A stretch of DNA of 64,000 bases, taken from assembly GCA_026826555.1 (NCBI GenBank), contig JAKSZT010054324.1:5803063-5867062 (forward strand), in the 5' to 3' direction. The position numbers were made by a program, and so were the translations under genes. Position 1 is the stretch's first letter. The number at the start of each line of letters is the position of its first letter. Source of the DNA: Tolypeutes matacus. Lineage: Eukaryota; Chordata; Mammalia; Cingulata; Chlamyphoridae. Of the stretch, positions 47,815 to 58,823 are shown piece after piece. Under the pieces are notes generated by a model. That model made no database searches and was not told the DNA's origin. It saw nothing but the letters and a program-made list of their open reading frames with translations.

Positions 47815-48075
47815 AAAATTTTATTATTTATTAGTTTAAACATGCAAAAAAGGTATAAAAACAATATAATAAACACTCAAGTAGCTATCACCAGCAGAAA
47901 AACAAAACAAAGAACAAACAAGCAAGCAAAAAAAGTACACACCAAAAGTAGCTAAAGTTCTCTATGACCTCTCTTCAGTCAAATGCTTCTTGCTCCTTAC
48001 TACCCTCCCTTTATCACTTCCCCAAAACCACTGTGCTAAATTTTGTGCAATTAATTATATAAGTTTAAATATAAA
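47815..48075 (-). repeat. possible L1 3'-end fragment
   Basis: 'aacaatataataaacactca', 'agtagctatcaccagcagaa' and the later 'taccctccctttatcacttc' recall antisense L1 3' sequence (ataatgaacccccatgtacc / catcacccagc). Weak. Confidence 0.35.
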
Positions 48076-48955
48076 ATATAAAATGAAGCAAGCTTCACTA
48101 ATATATAATAGAAACAATGAAATTAGTACCTTAAATATATATGTATATACGTAATTATATTCAAACACTTTGTAAAAAGGGGTACACTGTCAACAAATTT
48201 TGAAGACTATTGGTTTATATAATCAAAATAAAGAAGGAGAAGGGTGATATTGGGGATTGAAATATGTTGCACAGAAAGAGAGGATGAAATGACATCCTTC
48301 AGTTCTGTGAAAAGACAAATTTTCAGTCATTCGTTTAGATGTTTGGGGTCTTATCCTGCCAAACGTCTGGCTTTTTGGAGGCACAATTTGAGCCTTGTGC
48401 CAAGCAAAAAGTGCTGCTTGTTTCATTCATTCCTGGTTGTATGCCAAGGAAGACAGATTTGAGTTTCAGAATCATAATCAGAAGCTGTGCTTTATGCAAT
48501 TTTCTTATTCTGGCAAGAAGATTTTCCCATCACTATCTGCTCTTCTTTATGTCTTTTCTCTCTGTTTCACCAAACTCTTGTCTTGAAGAGATTCTGAGAA
48601 CTCTTTTGATGCCCAGCTTTAATGTGTAGCTTCCTGTTTACATACGTAGCTTTTGAACAGATGCTGTTTTTGAGTTGGGAAGGAAACATACCGGCATATT
48701 ATTTTTGAGGGGAAATTAAAGATGATTAATATTGCTGATTATATTTAACAAAAAAGAATTAGACTTTTTCTACAAGTTTGCTAAATAATACTAACTATCC
48801 TAAGACATGTACTTTGATCACAGGCTCTTACTGTCTATTGACAATAGAAATAAAAGCACAAATAGTTTGACTTGTAAGGATAAGTATAAATCATTCTAAA
48901 GGAATAGAGGCCATCTCTTCCACATTGTGCCAAAGCATCAAGTTGAAAACTTTAA
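48076..48955. other. non-coding stretch with an unusually open 400-bp patch
   Basis: At 48220-48640 several overlapping frames on both strands stay open for 63-96 codons and the AT bias is weaker. No protein motif is visible. It could be a conserved non-coding element or an unnamed old repeat. Confidence 0.35.
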
Positions 48956-49110
48956 GAAGAAATAAAGGAACTAAGGAATTAAAAAAAGATAAAGGAAGGA
49001 AAGAAGGAAGGGAGGGAAGGAGGAAGGGAGGGATGGGGGGAGGAAAGAAGGAAGGAAGGGAGGGAGGAAGGAAGGAAGGAAGGGAGGGAAGGAGGGAAGA
49101 AGGGAAAGAC
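48956..49110. repeat. polypurine (GGAA/GGGA)n tract
   Basis: About 150 bp almost purely A and G on the plus strand, made of aagg, gaagg and aggg units, with several G3 and one G6 runs. Apparent open frames on both strands (48891-49148) are artefacts of the low complexity. Confidence 0.9.
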
Positions 49111-50280
49111 AGCTCAGTTCCTCTTAACTGAATGATCTCTAGTAACAAAGATTTTTCATAATGTCACTCCAACCCATAACTTTCTTACAATTTTTCTCTT
49201 TCACTCTTTCTCACAATAAGTCGAAGGGAATAAAGCCATGCTGTGTTGTACTAGCTCCTAGAATAGCATTATTGTGTAGTTAAGTGATACAACTGAAGAT
49301 GATGATAAAATAATATGAATGCTTATGGATTAAACCAAAGCTTGTTATTTTTTGTTATCTCTAGTTTGATAAATGAAGTAAAAACACTTTACATAATTGT
49401 TGCCTGTGTTTTACCATAAATTTCTGATTTATTTACCACTAATTTACATTAAAGTCCTTTTTAGCTCTTTGATAAATTTAAGAGGCAGTTTGTCACATTA
49501 TACTTCTTTAAGATTTCATCAGAAGACTGTAGTCTAGGTCATAACTTCAAACCTGTAATCTTCAGGCATTCAAATAGGTTCAGACTATTGAAGAAGTTTA
49601 TATATTTTTTGTCCTACTTCACACAAATATTCACAACACTTGAAAAAAAGGTGTAATTATCAGCAGTGTTAAACATGTTGACACAACAAGGGGCCTGGAT
49701 GGAAAATTAGGAAAAAAATTAATTCAGGTAGAAAACAGTTTATATTGTTGTTTCAGAAATAAACACCTTTATTTGGCAATAATGAAGACTACTTTCCCCA
49801 TGCCAGTATCTCAAAATTTTAAGCTGATTGTAATTTTTCTGCCGATCAAATCCAAATTTCAATGACTAATTGGGTTATTTCTGACACCTCTGGGAGTATA
49901 TTTTTATTTCATTTTTAGAGTGTCTTGGCTTGAGAAGTTAGCTTATATGTTCTAGTATGGCCAGCTTTTGTAAAGTATGTTTCTGTGGAAAAACAAGTTT
50001 TTATATAGGGAAAAAAAATACCTCATATCCAAACTCAAAGAAGAAGACTGAACAAAGTACATTTAGGAAAATATACTGAAATATAATTAGAATTGAAATC
50101 AAACTCTTGACTTTGATGAAAACCAAATTAATTAAAAAAGAATAATTATTTCAGGAAAATCAAGCCTGCTTCTTGCAAGTGAGAGACCAAGAGACCAATA
50201 GAACATATATTATAAATAATAATGGCAAATTTCTGTTAACACTTAGATGAGATTTTTTGTGCTACCATGTAACTCTGGGC
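49111..50280. other. AT-rich non-coding stretch
   Basis: No gene or nameable element. Confidence 0.5.
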
Positions 50281-50287
50281 AGATAAG

Positions 50288-50412
50288 AATTTATATATGT
50301 GTGTATATACGTATACATGTATACACACATTCACACAGACATATATACATACATATATGTGTGTTTTATATATGTATTTATATGAATTCATGTATACACA
50401 TATATATGAATA
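50288..50412. repeat. TA/TG/CA alternating microsatellite
   Basis: A run of 'tatatgtgtgtatatacgta' and 'tacatacatatatgtgtgtt' type sequence, alternating purine and pyrimidine over about 125 bp. Confidence 0.85.
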
Positions 50413-51023
50413 AGACTTTATATAAAATGCTGTGAATGTATATTAAAAGCACCTAACAAGCCTCCTGTTTCTCTTACACCATCTCTTACACCTTCAGCAC
50501 CTTAGCACCTTCTAGTACAGAGTATAACAAAACAATAGTGCATTCTGGAATATGAAGTACTCACAAGGAAAGACTGTATAATCTCTCAGTCTAAACATAT
50601 TGTTTTGGCACACCCAGAAAATTAGGAAAGATTGTGCAAGACTGGCAAAAAAAATGATCCATCTTTTCTAAGTCTATTAATCAGTCTCTCATGACACTGC
50701 CTATGATATTTATGTCTGCTTAGACACAATAAAAGTTCACCTTTCCCTTTTCCAAAAAGTTGCTATGCTATGTTGACATTTTCACCCTGGAGGAAAGCCA
50801 CATTGCACTGAACAGATGCTGCAAACTGGCTCATCAATGCTAATCTTGCATAAATATGCTTACCTGCCGTGCTCAAAAACAGAATTACAGCAATGTATTT
50901 TGAGACATATACATGACTCCCCCCAGTGCAAAGAGAATTGAGAAGAAAGAAATGAGTTTCCTTTTAATTTGTTGATATGATTAGTAATGTATCAATATTT
51001 CTTTTCTGATAATTTCCTAGTCT
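50413..51023. other. non-coding stretch, nothing assigned
   Basis: No gene or repeat identified. Confidence 0.45.
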
Positions 51024-51479
51024 ATTTATAGGGAGTCCAATGAACTGGAGAGTAGGTGTTGCAACTCTGCTGAGGCACAGGGCTCAGCTGGCACATGGAC
51101 AGACCAAAGATTCAAATCTCTTGGGTGTACACCTACCAACTCCAGCACCAGCCATAGGTTCAAGTAGAAGGGACAGAAGAAGCGTATTTAGAGAAGTCAC
51201 AAGTGAGTCCAACTCAGACATACTCGGGAGCACAAACTCCAAAGTAGGGCTTACTGGCAAGGCACCAAACTCTGTAGCTATCTGCCCTGACCATAGGACC
51301 TGGGTGTCTCTGGAGCCCTCAGGAGCTCAACTATTTGGGGTAGTATCCACTTTGGCAGTCTATGAGATCCTGCTGAGATGTGCATAAGCGTTACCTCTGG
51401 AATGACCTCTTGACTCACTTTGAAGTCTCTTAGCCATATAAACTCATCTGTCTTTACTTTTTGGTTAATTTATAGGGAG
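51024..51479 (-). mobile_element. tail-less internal retroposon fragment with 12-bp target duplication
   Basis: The insert at 51036-51467 is an internal piece of the same retroposon as 15436-16772 (there on the plus strand). It shares, as reverse complements, 'gagagtaggtgttgcaactc', 'ctcagctggcacatggacag', 'ccataggacctgggtgtctc' and 'actttgaagtctcttagcca'. ATTTATAGGGAG flanks it at 51024-51035 and 51468-51479 without mismatch. No poly(T) is present at the 3' side (51036), unlike the other copies. A 115-codon plus-strand frame (51040-51387) is antisense to the element. Confidence 0.75.
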
Positions 51480-52512
51480 AAATGGAACTTCTTGAGGAAG
51501 ACTTCTATGTTATGAACCTATGGGTCTGGCCTAAGTTGGACCTCAGCAAATATTTGTTATATTGAAATGTTGAAATTCTAACGCCTTAAATATAGCACCA
51601 TTTTAATTAATATTTAAAATGCCAACATTTTAAAGCTACAAATAGATGAAGATTTTGTATAAATTGAGTCTGTTTGCTTTAATTGGAGTAGGTACTTGTG
51701 TATCTGGATTTGAATTTGCCATATTACTATTAACTTTCTGTTTGTCCATACTGTTCTGTTTCTTTCTCTCCCTTTTACATCTTCTTTTGTAATAAATACA
51801 AAGGTTAATTTTAATTACAGAAAATTTTAAAAATTTTCCCTCATCCCTATTACCTTATTAAGGATATATTCTTTCTCTAATTTATTTTAAGAGTTATCCT
51901 AAATGTTACAACAGGCATTCTTGACCTATTACAATTTAATATAAATAAGTAATATTATCATTAACAGTTAATAAAAAGACATTACAATATTATAACCTTA
52001 TTTAATCTACTCTGGCTAATGTAATATTTTCTTATATTTTAATAGTATATACATATATGTAGATATATAATATAATATATTAAGATTTATAATTAAAAAC
52101 TCATTATAGTCTCTGTTTTATACCAACAATTTTCATGAAAACTTACCCACGTATTTACCATTTTCATCTCTCTTCATTTCTTCTTCATCTTGAGCTGGAA
52201 TCTAAGACCAGTTTTCTTCAATCTGAAGTACTCCATTTAGTAATTCTAGTAGCGGAAGACTGATAGTGAAATTTTTTCTGTTTTTGATTGTCTGAAAACG
52301 GCCTCATTTGCATTATTTTTGAAGACTATTTTCATTGGTTATATAATTGTTACTGAGGGCTTAGAGTGTTTTTAGAAGCCCCATTCACTCAATCACCCTG
52401 ATTTTTTTTTCTTTCAAGCCCTTTGAGACTGTTAAAAGTTCTACTAAGTTCTACTAAGTTTCTCAGCCACTACTTACAAATTAGAGAGAAAATGTGACAT
52501 TGAATGTCAGCT
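51480..52512. other. AT-rich non-coding stretch
   Basis: No gene. A 12-bp tandem echo ('gttctactaa' repeated) lies at 52436-52463. Confidence 0.5.
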
Positions 52513-52915
52513 TGTGTTAGTTTGGGTTCTCCAAGAATCAAACACAAAGACAAGATTAGAGGTTCAACAGATTTATTGGCAGAAGTGCTTATGAAGGGCA
52601 AGAGATTGAGAATTACTGGAGAAGATGGGGAAAGCCTTTCAGAGTTAACCTCTTTGAAGGAGCAGGGAGAAATAGAAGGTTGTATAGCAAATATCTCCAA
52701 CTGTTTGCAGTTCCAAGAATATTTTTATTGGTCTAAAATCAATCATTCTCATTCATTGCAAGCTCATTCATTGGCTGTGAGTGGTCCATTTAAGTTTTCT
52801 TCAGCACAAACACCATGATAAATCTATAAGAACATCATCCCCAGAGACAACAGTTACTCTCCCTTTATCATGAGTCCTGAAAAGGGCATTTTCAGTATTG
52901 CCACACAGGCTCATG
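52513..52915 (-). mobile_element. MaLR-like LTR
   Basis: The plus strand starts 'tgtgttagtttgggttctcc', then 'caacagatttattggcagaa' and 'tcattggctgtgagtgg'. The orientation is inferred from the antisense terminal motif. It resembles the LTR at 39438-40060 at its end. The 104-codon frame at 52504-52818 lies inside it and is not a gene. Confidence 0.5.
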
Positions 52916-52919
52916 TCTC

Positions 52920-53390
52920 TGTGCTGGAGATTGAATCATGCCCACACAAAAGACATGTTCAAGTCCTAATCCCCAGTCATTTGGGTGTGAACCCATTTGT
53001 AAATAGCATCTTGGAATATGTTATTAAGCTGAGTAAGGATGTACATGATAACTCATTTGTAAATAGGACCTTTGAAGATATTATTAGTTATTGTGAGGCC
53101 AAACTAAATGAAGGAAGCTTTAATCCAACATGGCTGAAGTCCTTAAAATTAAAGGAAATTCTGATGAAGTCAGGCAGAGAAGGAGAGAGAGATCACTATG
53201 TGATGGAGGCAGAAATGCCTCTACAAATCAAGGAATCTCAAAGAGTGACAGCAAGCAAGTACCAGAATGGTACAAACTCTTCTTGAAAGCATGGCCTGAT
53301 GATACCTTGGTGTTGGACTTCAATCCCCCAAAACTATAAATAAATTCCATTTTTAAAGCCAATTTATTGTGTGGCATTTGCCACCTTTAA
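52920..53390 (+). mobile_element. MLT1/MaLR-like LTR with a 60-bp internal tandem duplication
   Basis: Starts 'tgtgctggagattgaatcat' (compare tgttatggactgaattgtgt of MLT1). It continues 'aagtcctaatccccag', 'tttaatccaacatggctgaa', 'atgatgccttg'-type sequence and ends near 'aattccatttttaaagccaa' and 'ttattgtgtggcatttg'. The block 52981-53040 is repeated as 53041-53100. A 138-codon open frame (52870-53286) falls in the LTR and carries no retroviral protein motif. Confidence 0.65.
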
Positions 53391-53409
53391 ATCACCTCTA
53401 CTTTAATAT

Positions 53410-53518
53410 ATGTAATATTCTATATTTATATCTATATCTATATCTATGAAAATAAACAAAACACTATATATAGATAGAAAGAGAGAGAGAGAGAGAGGAG
53501 AGAGAGAGAAAGAGATTC
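53410..53518. repeat. (TATC)n and (GA)n microsatellite
   Basis: 'tatatctatatctatatcta' followed, after a short interruption, by a GA-rich run of 'gagagagagagagagag' type. Confidence 0.9.
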
Positions 53519-53670
53519 TAATTTTCTAATTGCTCTTGGAATAAAGATTGGTCTAATAATCCATATAGCTGACAGGGGAAGTATAATATAACTTTGCAAA
53601 TTTTTTATAATGTAGTCTCATCTTCAGTTTATACAAATGATATATGTTATTAAAAGTGTGAAATCCTTTG

Positions 53671-54147
53671 TGTAGTGGTTTGAAGCTGCATGTACCCCAG
53701 AAAAATATGTTCTTAAAATTAATCCACTCCAGTGGATGTGAACCCATTTTAAGTAGGACCTTTTGATGAGGTTACTTCAGCTAAGAAGGTGTAGCCCAGC
53801 CTAATTAGGATGGGTCTTAACACTATTACTGGAATCCCTTATAAGGGGAGTAAAATTCAGACAGAAGGAGAGAAATCTACAGAGGGAGCAGCCAGAATCT
53901 GGACATAAATGGAATCTGGAAGAGAAGATAGAGACCAGGAGATGTTGTCATGTGCCTGGCCTTTGACAGAGGAGCCAAGGATCACCAGCAGCCAGCCCCA
54001 GAACACCATTTTCAGGAAGAAAGCATCACCTTGATGACACTTTGATTTGGACTTTTTCCCAGCCTCAAACTGCAAACAAATTAATTCCCGTAGTTTAAAC
54101 TGACCCATGAAATGGTATTTGCTGGAACCGCCAAGGAAACTAAAACA
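53671..54147 (+). mobile_element. solo LTR, MaLR-like family (copy 4, best preserved)
   Basis: Starts TGTAGTGGTTTGAAGCTG and ends AACTAAAACA, 477 bp. A perfect 5-bp target duplication CTTTG flanks it (53666-53670 and 54148-54152), as expected for ERVL-type integration. No internal region is attached. This is the reference copy for 7852-8311, 14922-15405 and 20206-20604. Confidence 0.85.
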
Positions 54148-54152
54148 CTTTG

Positions 54153-57060
54153 AATATAGAAATCCAAAGTGTTATTCAAATCACTAACTAAACATTAGAA
54201 TCTAACTAAGGATAGTTAATGTGAGGGGAAGGAGGAGACATGATTTCAAATACTGGAAATAGTTTCATGTGAGCCTGCTTAGATGTTATAGTTCAAACTA
54301 AAATCTTGTGTGAAGTTATATGATATATTTTGAATTAATTAAGCACTAACTATCTAAAAATGTCAGTAATTAAGAGTCCAATTTTGTCATAAGTAGCTGA
54401 ATAGACATTAGTTTAACCAGGAACTAAATAATTATCTACTAAGGACAAAGGAATGATTGCTGCTTTGATTAGAAGTTGGATGTGTCATTTAAAAATCAAG
54501 GTATTTTCTGATTGTGAAATTTCTTAGATCCAGTACCCTCTAAACATTCAATATAAGATATTCATAGCCCCACTTCAATAAAGTATTTTTTGATCATCTG
54601 AACCATTCTATACATTGTGGTGGTTCTATATAATTTACTAAAAAGATGAGAAAATATCCCTGGCTGCAGAAAGTTCAAAATTACCTTTCTCAATTAAATT
54701 TCTCCAATGATCTTTGTCCTACTCCCCTGTATATTCCTTCACTCCCTCTTCCATTTTCTACCCATCATATGCAATGTGCATACTATAACTTCAGCATGAC
54801 TTGTAGGCTCAGTATGTGGAAGTTACATTTTATACTTTATATATACCACTAAAGAGTCCTTGAAATAATTGATATCTGAAAAACAAAACAAGGGCAAAAG
54901 TTATAAATTTTTGTTCTCATACCACAAAACAGATATTCAGAATCCTCAACATGTATGCTAAGTCCCTTTCAGATACATGCTTGTGAAATGAATATATCTA
55001 CTATTTTTTGGATATTAGTGGTCTAGAAAGACTTCAATCTCCTGGCCATCCTTCATATTTAAATAATTAATAGGCTGTTCTTTTGCTTGAATTCTTATTT
55101 TTCCTTTAATCTTCTTCTTTATTTTTAATAATATTGAGCTGATAGTTTGTATAGTTTTTACTCCCTGCTTGAGAAAATTCAAAGACTTCTATTTTTCAAA
55201 CAAGAGTGGCTTTTTTGTTTTTAATCTTTTTGTGCATAAGTTGAAGCAAAATAAATGATCTCTTTTCTTAGCATGGCTTTGAATTTTTACATAAAACACT
55301 TCTTTATACATCTTCTTTATCATTATTCTTTTGATAATCCCCAATTTCTATTTTACTGTTTCTCTTGGCACCAATGAATTATTTATTGATAGAGTCATGG
55401 TCAGTTCTATGTTTAAGACTTAACTCTGGACTAATAATTCAGTTCTTAAAGCTACAATTTCTATCTTTCAGTTCTCTCTCCACAGTAAAATATTTTTAAT
55501 CCTAATTATTTCTGATGTGATTAATACTAGAGTGTTTCAATTTACAAACAAGTCTTTCATTGAAGATACTCTTCTCAAGTCTGGCATATAGTTGATACAC
55601 AAAAGTCACTTGATCACTTGATAATACCAGGGAAATGTTATCTGACCTGTTGAATGTAGAATATTTCTCCAATTTTGATAATTTTTCAAGAACACTGAGA
55701 ATCTATTTTTTATAAAAGAGCTTGGTTAAACCCTTATGTTGAGCCAACATATACTTTAAAGTTTTAATTTTCATTTTTCATGATTTCATACAAAGTACAG
55801 AAAAACTGCTATTGAAAAAAACCTTAGAAATTCTACTTACTGGTGATATGAAAATCCTGTATCCAATCCCACTCCTCTAATTATCTGCTAGACCAAGCAC
55901 TGTAAAACAGCTTCTAGAGAAAAATTAGTATTAGCTTTATCAAGCTTGAAAAGTTCATTTATACAAGACGAATTCTGAGGGGGAACCTCTCTTATTTAGG
56001 CTTGCAACACTTCTCAGCTTGTGTGGGGTCAAAATCCATCACTCTTTTTGATTACTATTTTTAGTTTTCACTTCTTAAACTAATGAAGCTGCCCTCTTCA
56101 ACATGAAGCTATTCTAGTACATTTTCTGTCTGCAGAGTCTTTGTTGTGGAGGAATCAAATATCTTCCTTATAATAACTTAAGAGCTTTCTAAATCTGCCT
56201 TTCTTCTCTGAGCCTTTTCTTGCATGGTGTTGAACTGGCTTTTATTTTCTAGCCTATATTTGGAGTCATGGAAGTTGTGTGTACCTTTGGAAACAAGGTA
56301 ATCATAAGGACATCAAGATTCACTCAGAGCTTCCTTCACTGTCATTATCACGTAATTGATCCTGGGATCATATAAATGTCCGTTCACATTTGTCTTTTGG
56401 GGAATTCATAATAATCCACCTTTGTGTTATGAATAATTTTCTCCACATATCTTTGAATCTTTTTTCTTTGCATTGTGATTAATTACTTTTATTGTGGAAG
56501 AATAGATTCTTAACTAAGAAAAAACTAAACCACAAATTGCAACTGAATATCTGACTGTCAATATCCATCTAGTACCAGCTTGTAACTTAAAGAAAAATTT
56601 CTGAACAAGTCTTTTCTTTTTTTACTATTACATTTATATTTTGATATCTACTCTGCAGGCATGGTATCATCACAAAGACTTATTATGTGGCCTTTCTCCA
56701 CGCAGTCACTTTAAATCCCCATGAGGAAAAAATATATTAAAAAGACAGCCTTTGTGAAAGTGGAAGGAAGGCCACTCAAAATGTGACAGGTAGGTAGCTC
56801 ACGAAAACAGACTGACAAAGTCAGGTGCACTTACTGAGTGTAAACTGCCAGCAAACTGTCAACTGCCAAAATGAATTAGACTCTCATATCAAGGAGGCCT
56901 CAAATCTTAAATGTTTAAACATTCAGAAACCTCACCAAGACATCTAGTCATGTTATGTTTTCATGGGTGTTCCTGCCATACTTTAGTGCTGTTCAACACT
57001 GAGAAAAAAATAAAGGCATATTCTTTATCTTGCATGAATATTCTCTCAGTAGGCTTCTGA
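54153..57060. other. long stretch without recognised repeats; possible decayed coding relic
   Basis: No named element. On the minus strand, 56270-56400 and 55500-55760 hold frames that stay open for 45-66 codons and read like charged, protein-like sequence (for example LENKSQFNTMQEKAQRRK). They lie in different frames with stops between. I do not recognise a parent protein. The evidence is only suggestive. Confidence 0.3.
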
Positions 57061-57064
57061 TATG

Positions 57065-57110
57065 AGAAAGAGAGAGAGAGGGAGAAAGAGACAGGGGAAA
57101 GAGAGAGTCT
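57065..57110. repeat. GA-rich microsatellite
   Basis: 'agaaagagagagagagggag' and neighbouring purine units. Confidence 0.8.
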
Positions 57111-57157
57111 TGGAAGACTTTCACTTTGGGTTATTTCAGAACCTGGTAATTGAGGAC

Positions 57158-57201
57158 CTGGAATTGTTTCCCAGGATATTTTCCCTTCCTTTCTTCTCCC
57201 T
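57158..57201 (+). repeat. segment A of a local duplication
   Basis: 'cctggaattgtttcccagga' and the following pyrimidine-rich sequence to 'ttcttctccct' recur at 58780-58823 with about four differences in 45 positions. Confidence 0.75.
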
Positions 57202-57309
57202 GTGCCACAATCAAATCTTTTGTATTAAAAAAAATAATATAATGTCTTAGATGTTTCAAATACTTGTTATTTCCTTCTTATTATCCTTTCTCTTTTTCAT
57301 TTTCTCTCC

Positions 57310-57375
57310 TTTCTTTCATTTATTCTTGTAGCATTTATTGAGGACAACTATGTGTCAGATACTAATTGCTGAGGA
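57310..57375 (-). repeat. possible LINE L2 3'-end remnant
   Basis: 'gtagcatttattgaggacaa' and 'ctatgtgtcagatactaatt' are a diverged antisense L2 terminus. Confidence 0.5.
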
Positions 57376-57910
57376 ATGAGTAAATTTGGGAAGCACTGGT
57401 TTGGGAAGAAAAAACAGTCTGTGCTTTCTTCCTCCATTGAAAATCAAATAGACTTACTGGGAAAGTAAGCTCAGTTTTCTCTACAGCTAAGTAGCAAGAA
57501 ATATCACTTGAGGGCTCTTGCCAAACATTTGGTGAAGAAAAGATATCCACAAACTTAGCGTGATTCTTCTTCCATTGTTGACAAATAGAAATAAATATAT
57601 ACTCTTGTACCTGTCACTTATATCTTGTGGCACTCATTGATTCCCTTTGCAACTGGTGTTAAATGTACATTCCATTGCCCAAAGCATCGGAAGGGGTGAG
57701 CATCTTTTCTCTGCCACATATTTGGATTATTTATGGATTTCTTTTATTTCTCCTCAGTGCTTTCTTTTAAATTCATAAAGAATATGTTCCACTGTTGTTC
57801 AGTACTTAAATATGTGGCATTACTTTGAAAGATTACACTATGTAGATACTAAGAAATAAAATGCTGTGTGCTTAAGCACAAATCGAGGGTGGCCGGGTAT
57901 AACCAAAATT
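57376..57910. other. non-coding stretch, nothing assigned
   Basis: No gene or repeat identified between the duplicated segments. Confidence 0.45.
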
Positions 57911-57999
57911 TTAAAACATATTTTCATGTTTCTTTTCATTATTTTGGGGGGTAGATTTCTTAACTTTATGGATAGTCTTCATGACTGGAATCATTTCCT
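57911..57999 (+). repeat. segment B of a local duplication
   Basis: About 88 bp from 'ttaaaacatattttcatg' to 'ggaatcatttcct' recur at 58693-58781 with roughly five differences. The copy at 58693 is fused directly to a copy of segment A. Confidence 0.85.
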
Positions 58000-58204
58000 C
58001 TGTTTTTCACTAAATGTTTGTGGCTCATTTCTTTTTTCCAATATAATATGGATATTTAACTTAGTGAATAATGACACACTTTTATCTTGATTGATGTCTC
58101 TCTTCCAATGTCAACTTTAACAACTAAAAGTCCACAATTTTTTACTTTAGAGAATTTATTACAACTTGCAATTTTACGTTTACTTGTATGCTTGTTTTCA
58201 CTGT

Positions 58205-58312
58205 CTTTCCGAGACTGTAAGCTTTTGAAGATAGAAACAATGTTTATTTATTCTCACATATGCATAAATCCCGTGTTTGCCACTTAGGGCGTGCTCATTA
58301 AGTTTTTTTTTT
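58205..58312 (+). repeat. LINE L2 3'-end remnant
   Basis: 'gagactgtaagcttttgaag', 'atagaaacaatgttt' and 'ttgccacttagggcgtgctc' follow the L2 3' terminus (gactgtaagctccttgaggg / cacatagtaggcgctca). Confidence 0.6.
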
Positions 58313-58692
58313 TTTTCATTAAGTATTTAATTATTGAATGAGTGGGTGGTTGGATGAATATTATTTTAGCTTATTTTGGCTTAGTTTTATTGTTAATTGT
58401 CATCAAAAGTACTTTGGGCCATTAGAAAAGGCTTGGCTCAACCAACCCTGCATCTTTCAATCAGTCCAGTAATATACTATGAAGTCCTCTTCATAAGAAA
58501 ATTGTGAAATAAACTTGTGGTAGAGTTCCTGGCACTAAATAAATATTTTCATTTTAAATATGAATTTTAGCTATTTACCAGAAATTTTCTAAAAATTGCT
58601 AGTCTTCAGTTTCTCTCTCACACCTTCGGTTTCCTATTTCTCTTTTTTTATTTATAACTTCTTTGTATCCTGCATATGTCTCAACTCTCAAT

Positions 58693-58823
58693 TAAAAACA
58701 TATTTTCATGTTTCTTTTCATTATTTTTGGTGGTAGATTTCTTAACTTTACGGATACTCTTCATGACTGGAATCATTTCCTGAAATTGTTTCCCAGGATA
58801 TCTCCCCTTCTTTTCTTCTCCCT
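58693..58823 (+). repeat. fused copy B'-A' of the local duplication
   Basis: B' (58693-58781) matches 57911-57999 and A' (58780-58823) matches 57158-57201. They are joined at a shared CCT, with their order reversed relative to the originals. The fused copy keeps one open frame across the join (58708-58899), but nothing indicates that it is translated. Confidence 0.8.

Noticed and set aside
48956..49110. Regularly repeated units that could suggest a CRISPR-like array
   Set aside because: Units are 4-8 bp, vary continuously and have no spacers; this is a simple repeat in a mammalian genome.
48891..49148. Repetitive Lys/Gly/Glu frame and opposite Pro/Ser/Leu frame
   Set aside because: Product of the polypurine microsatellite, not of a gene.
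52870..53286. 138-codon open frame, the longest in the window
   Set aside because: It lies inside a MaLR-like LTR, spans a 60-bp tandem duplication and has no protein motif; LTRs of this type are non-coding.
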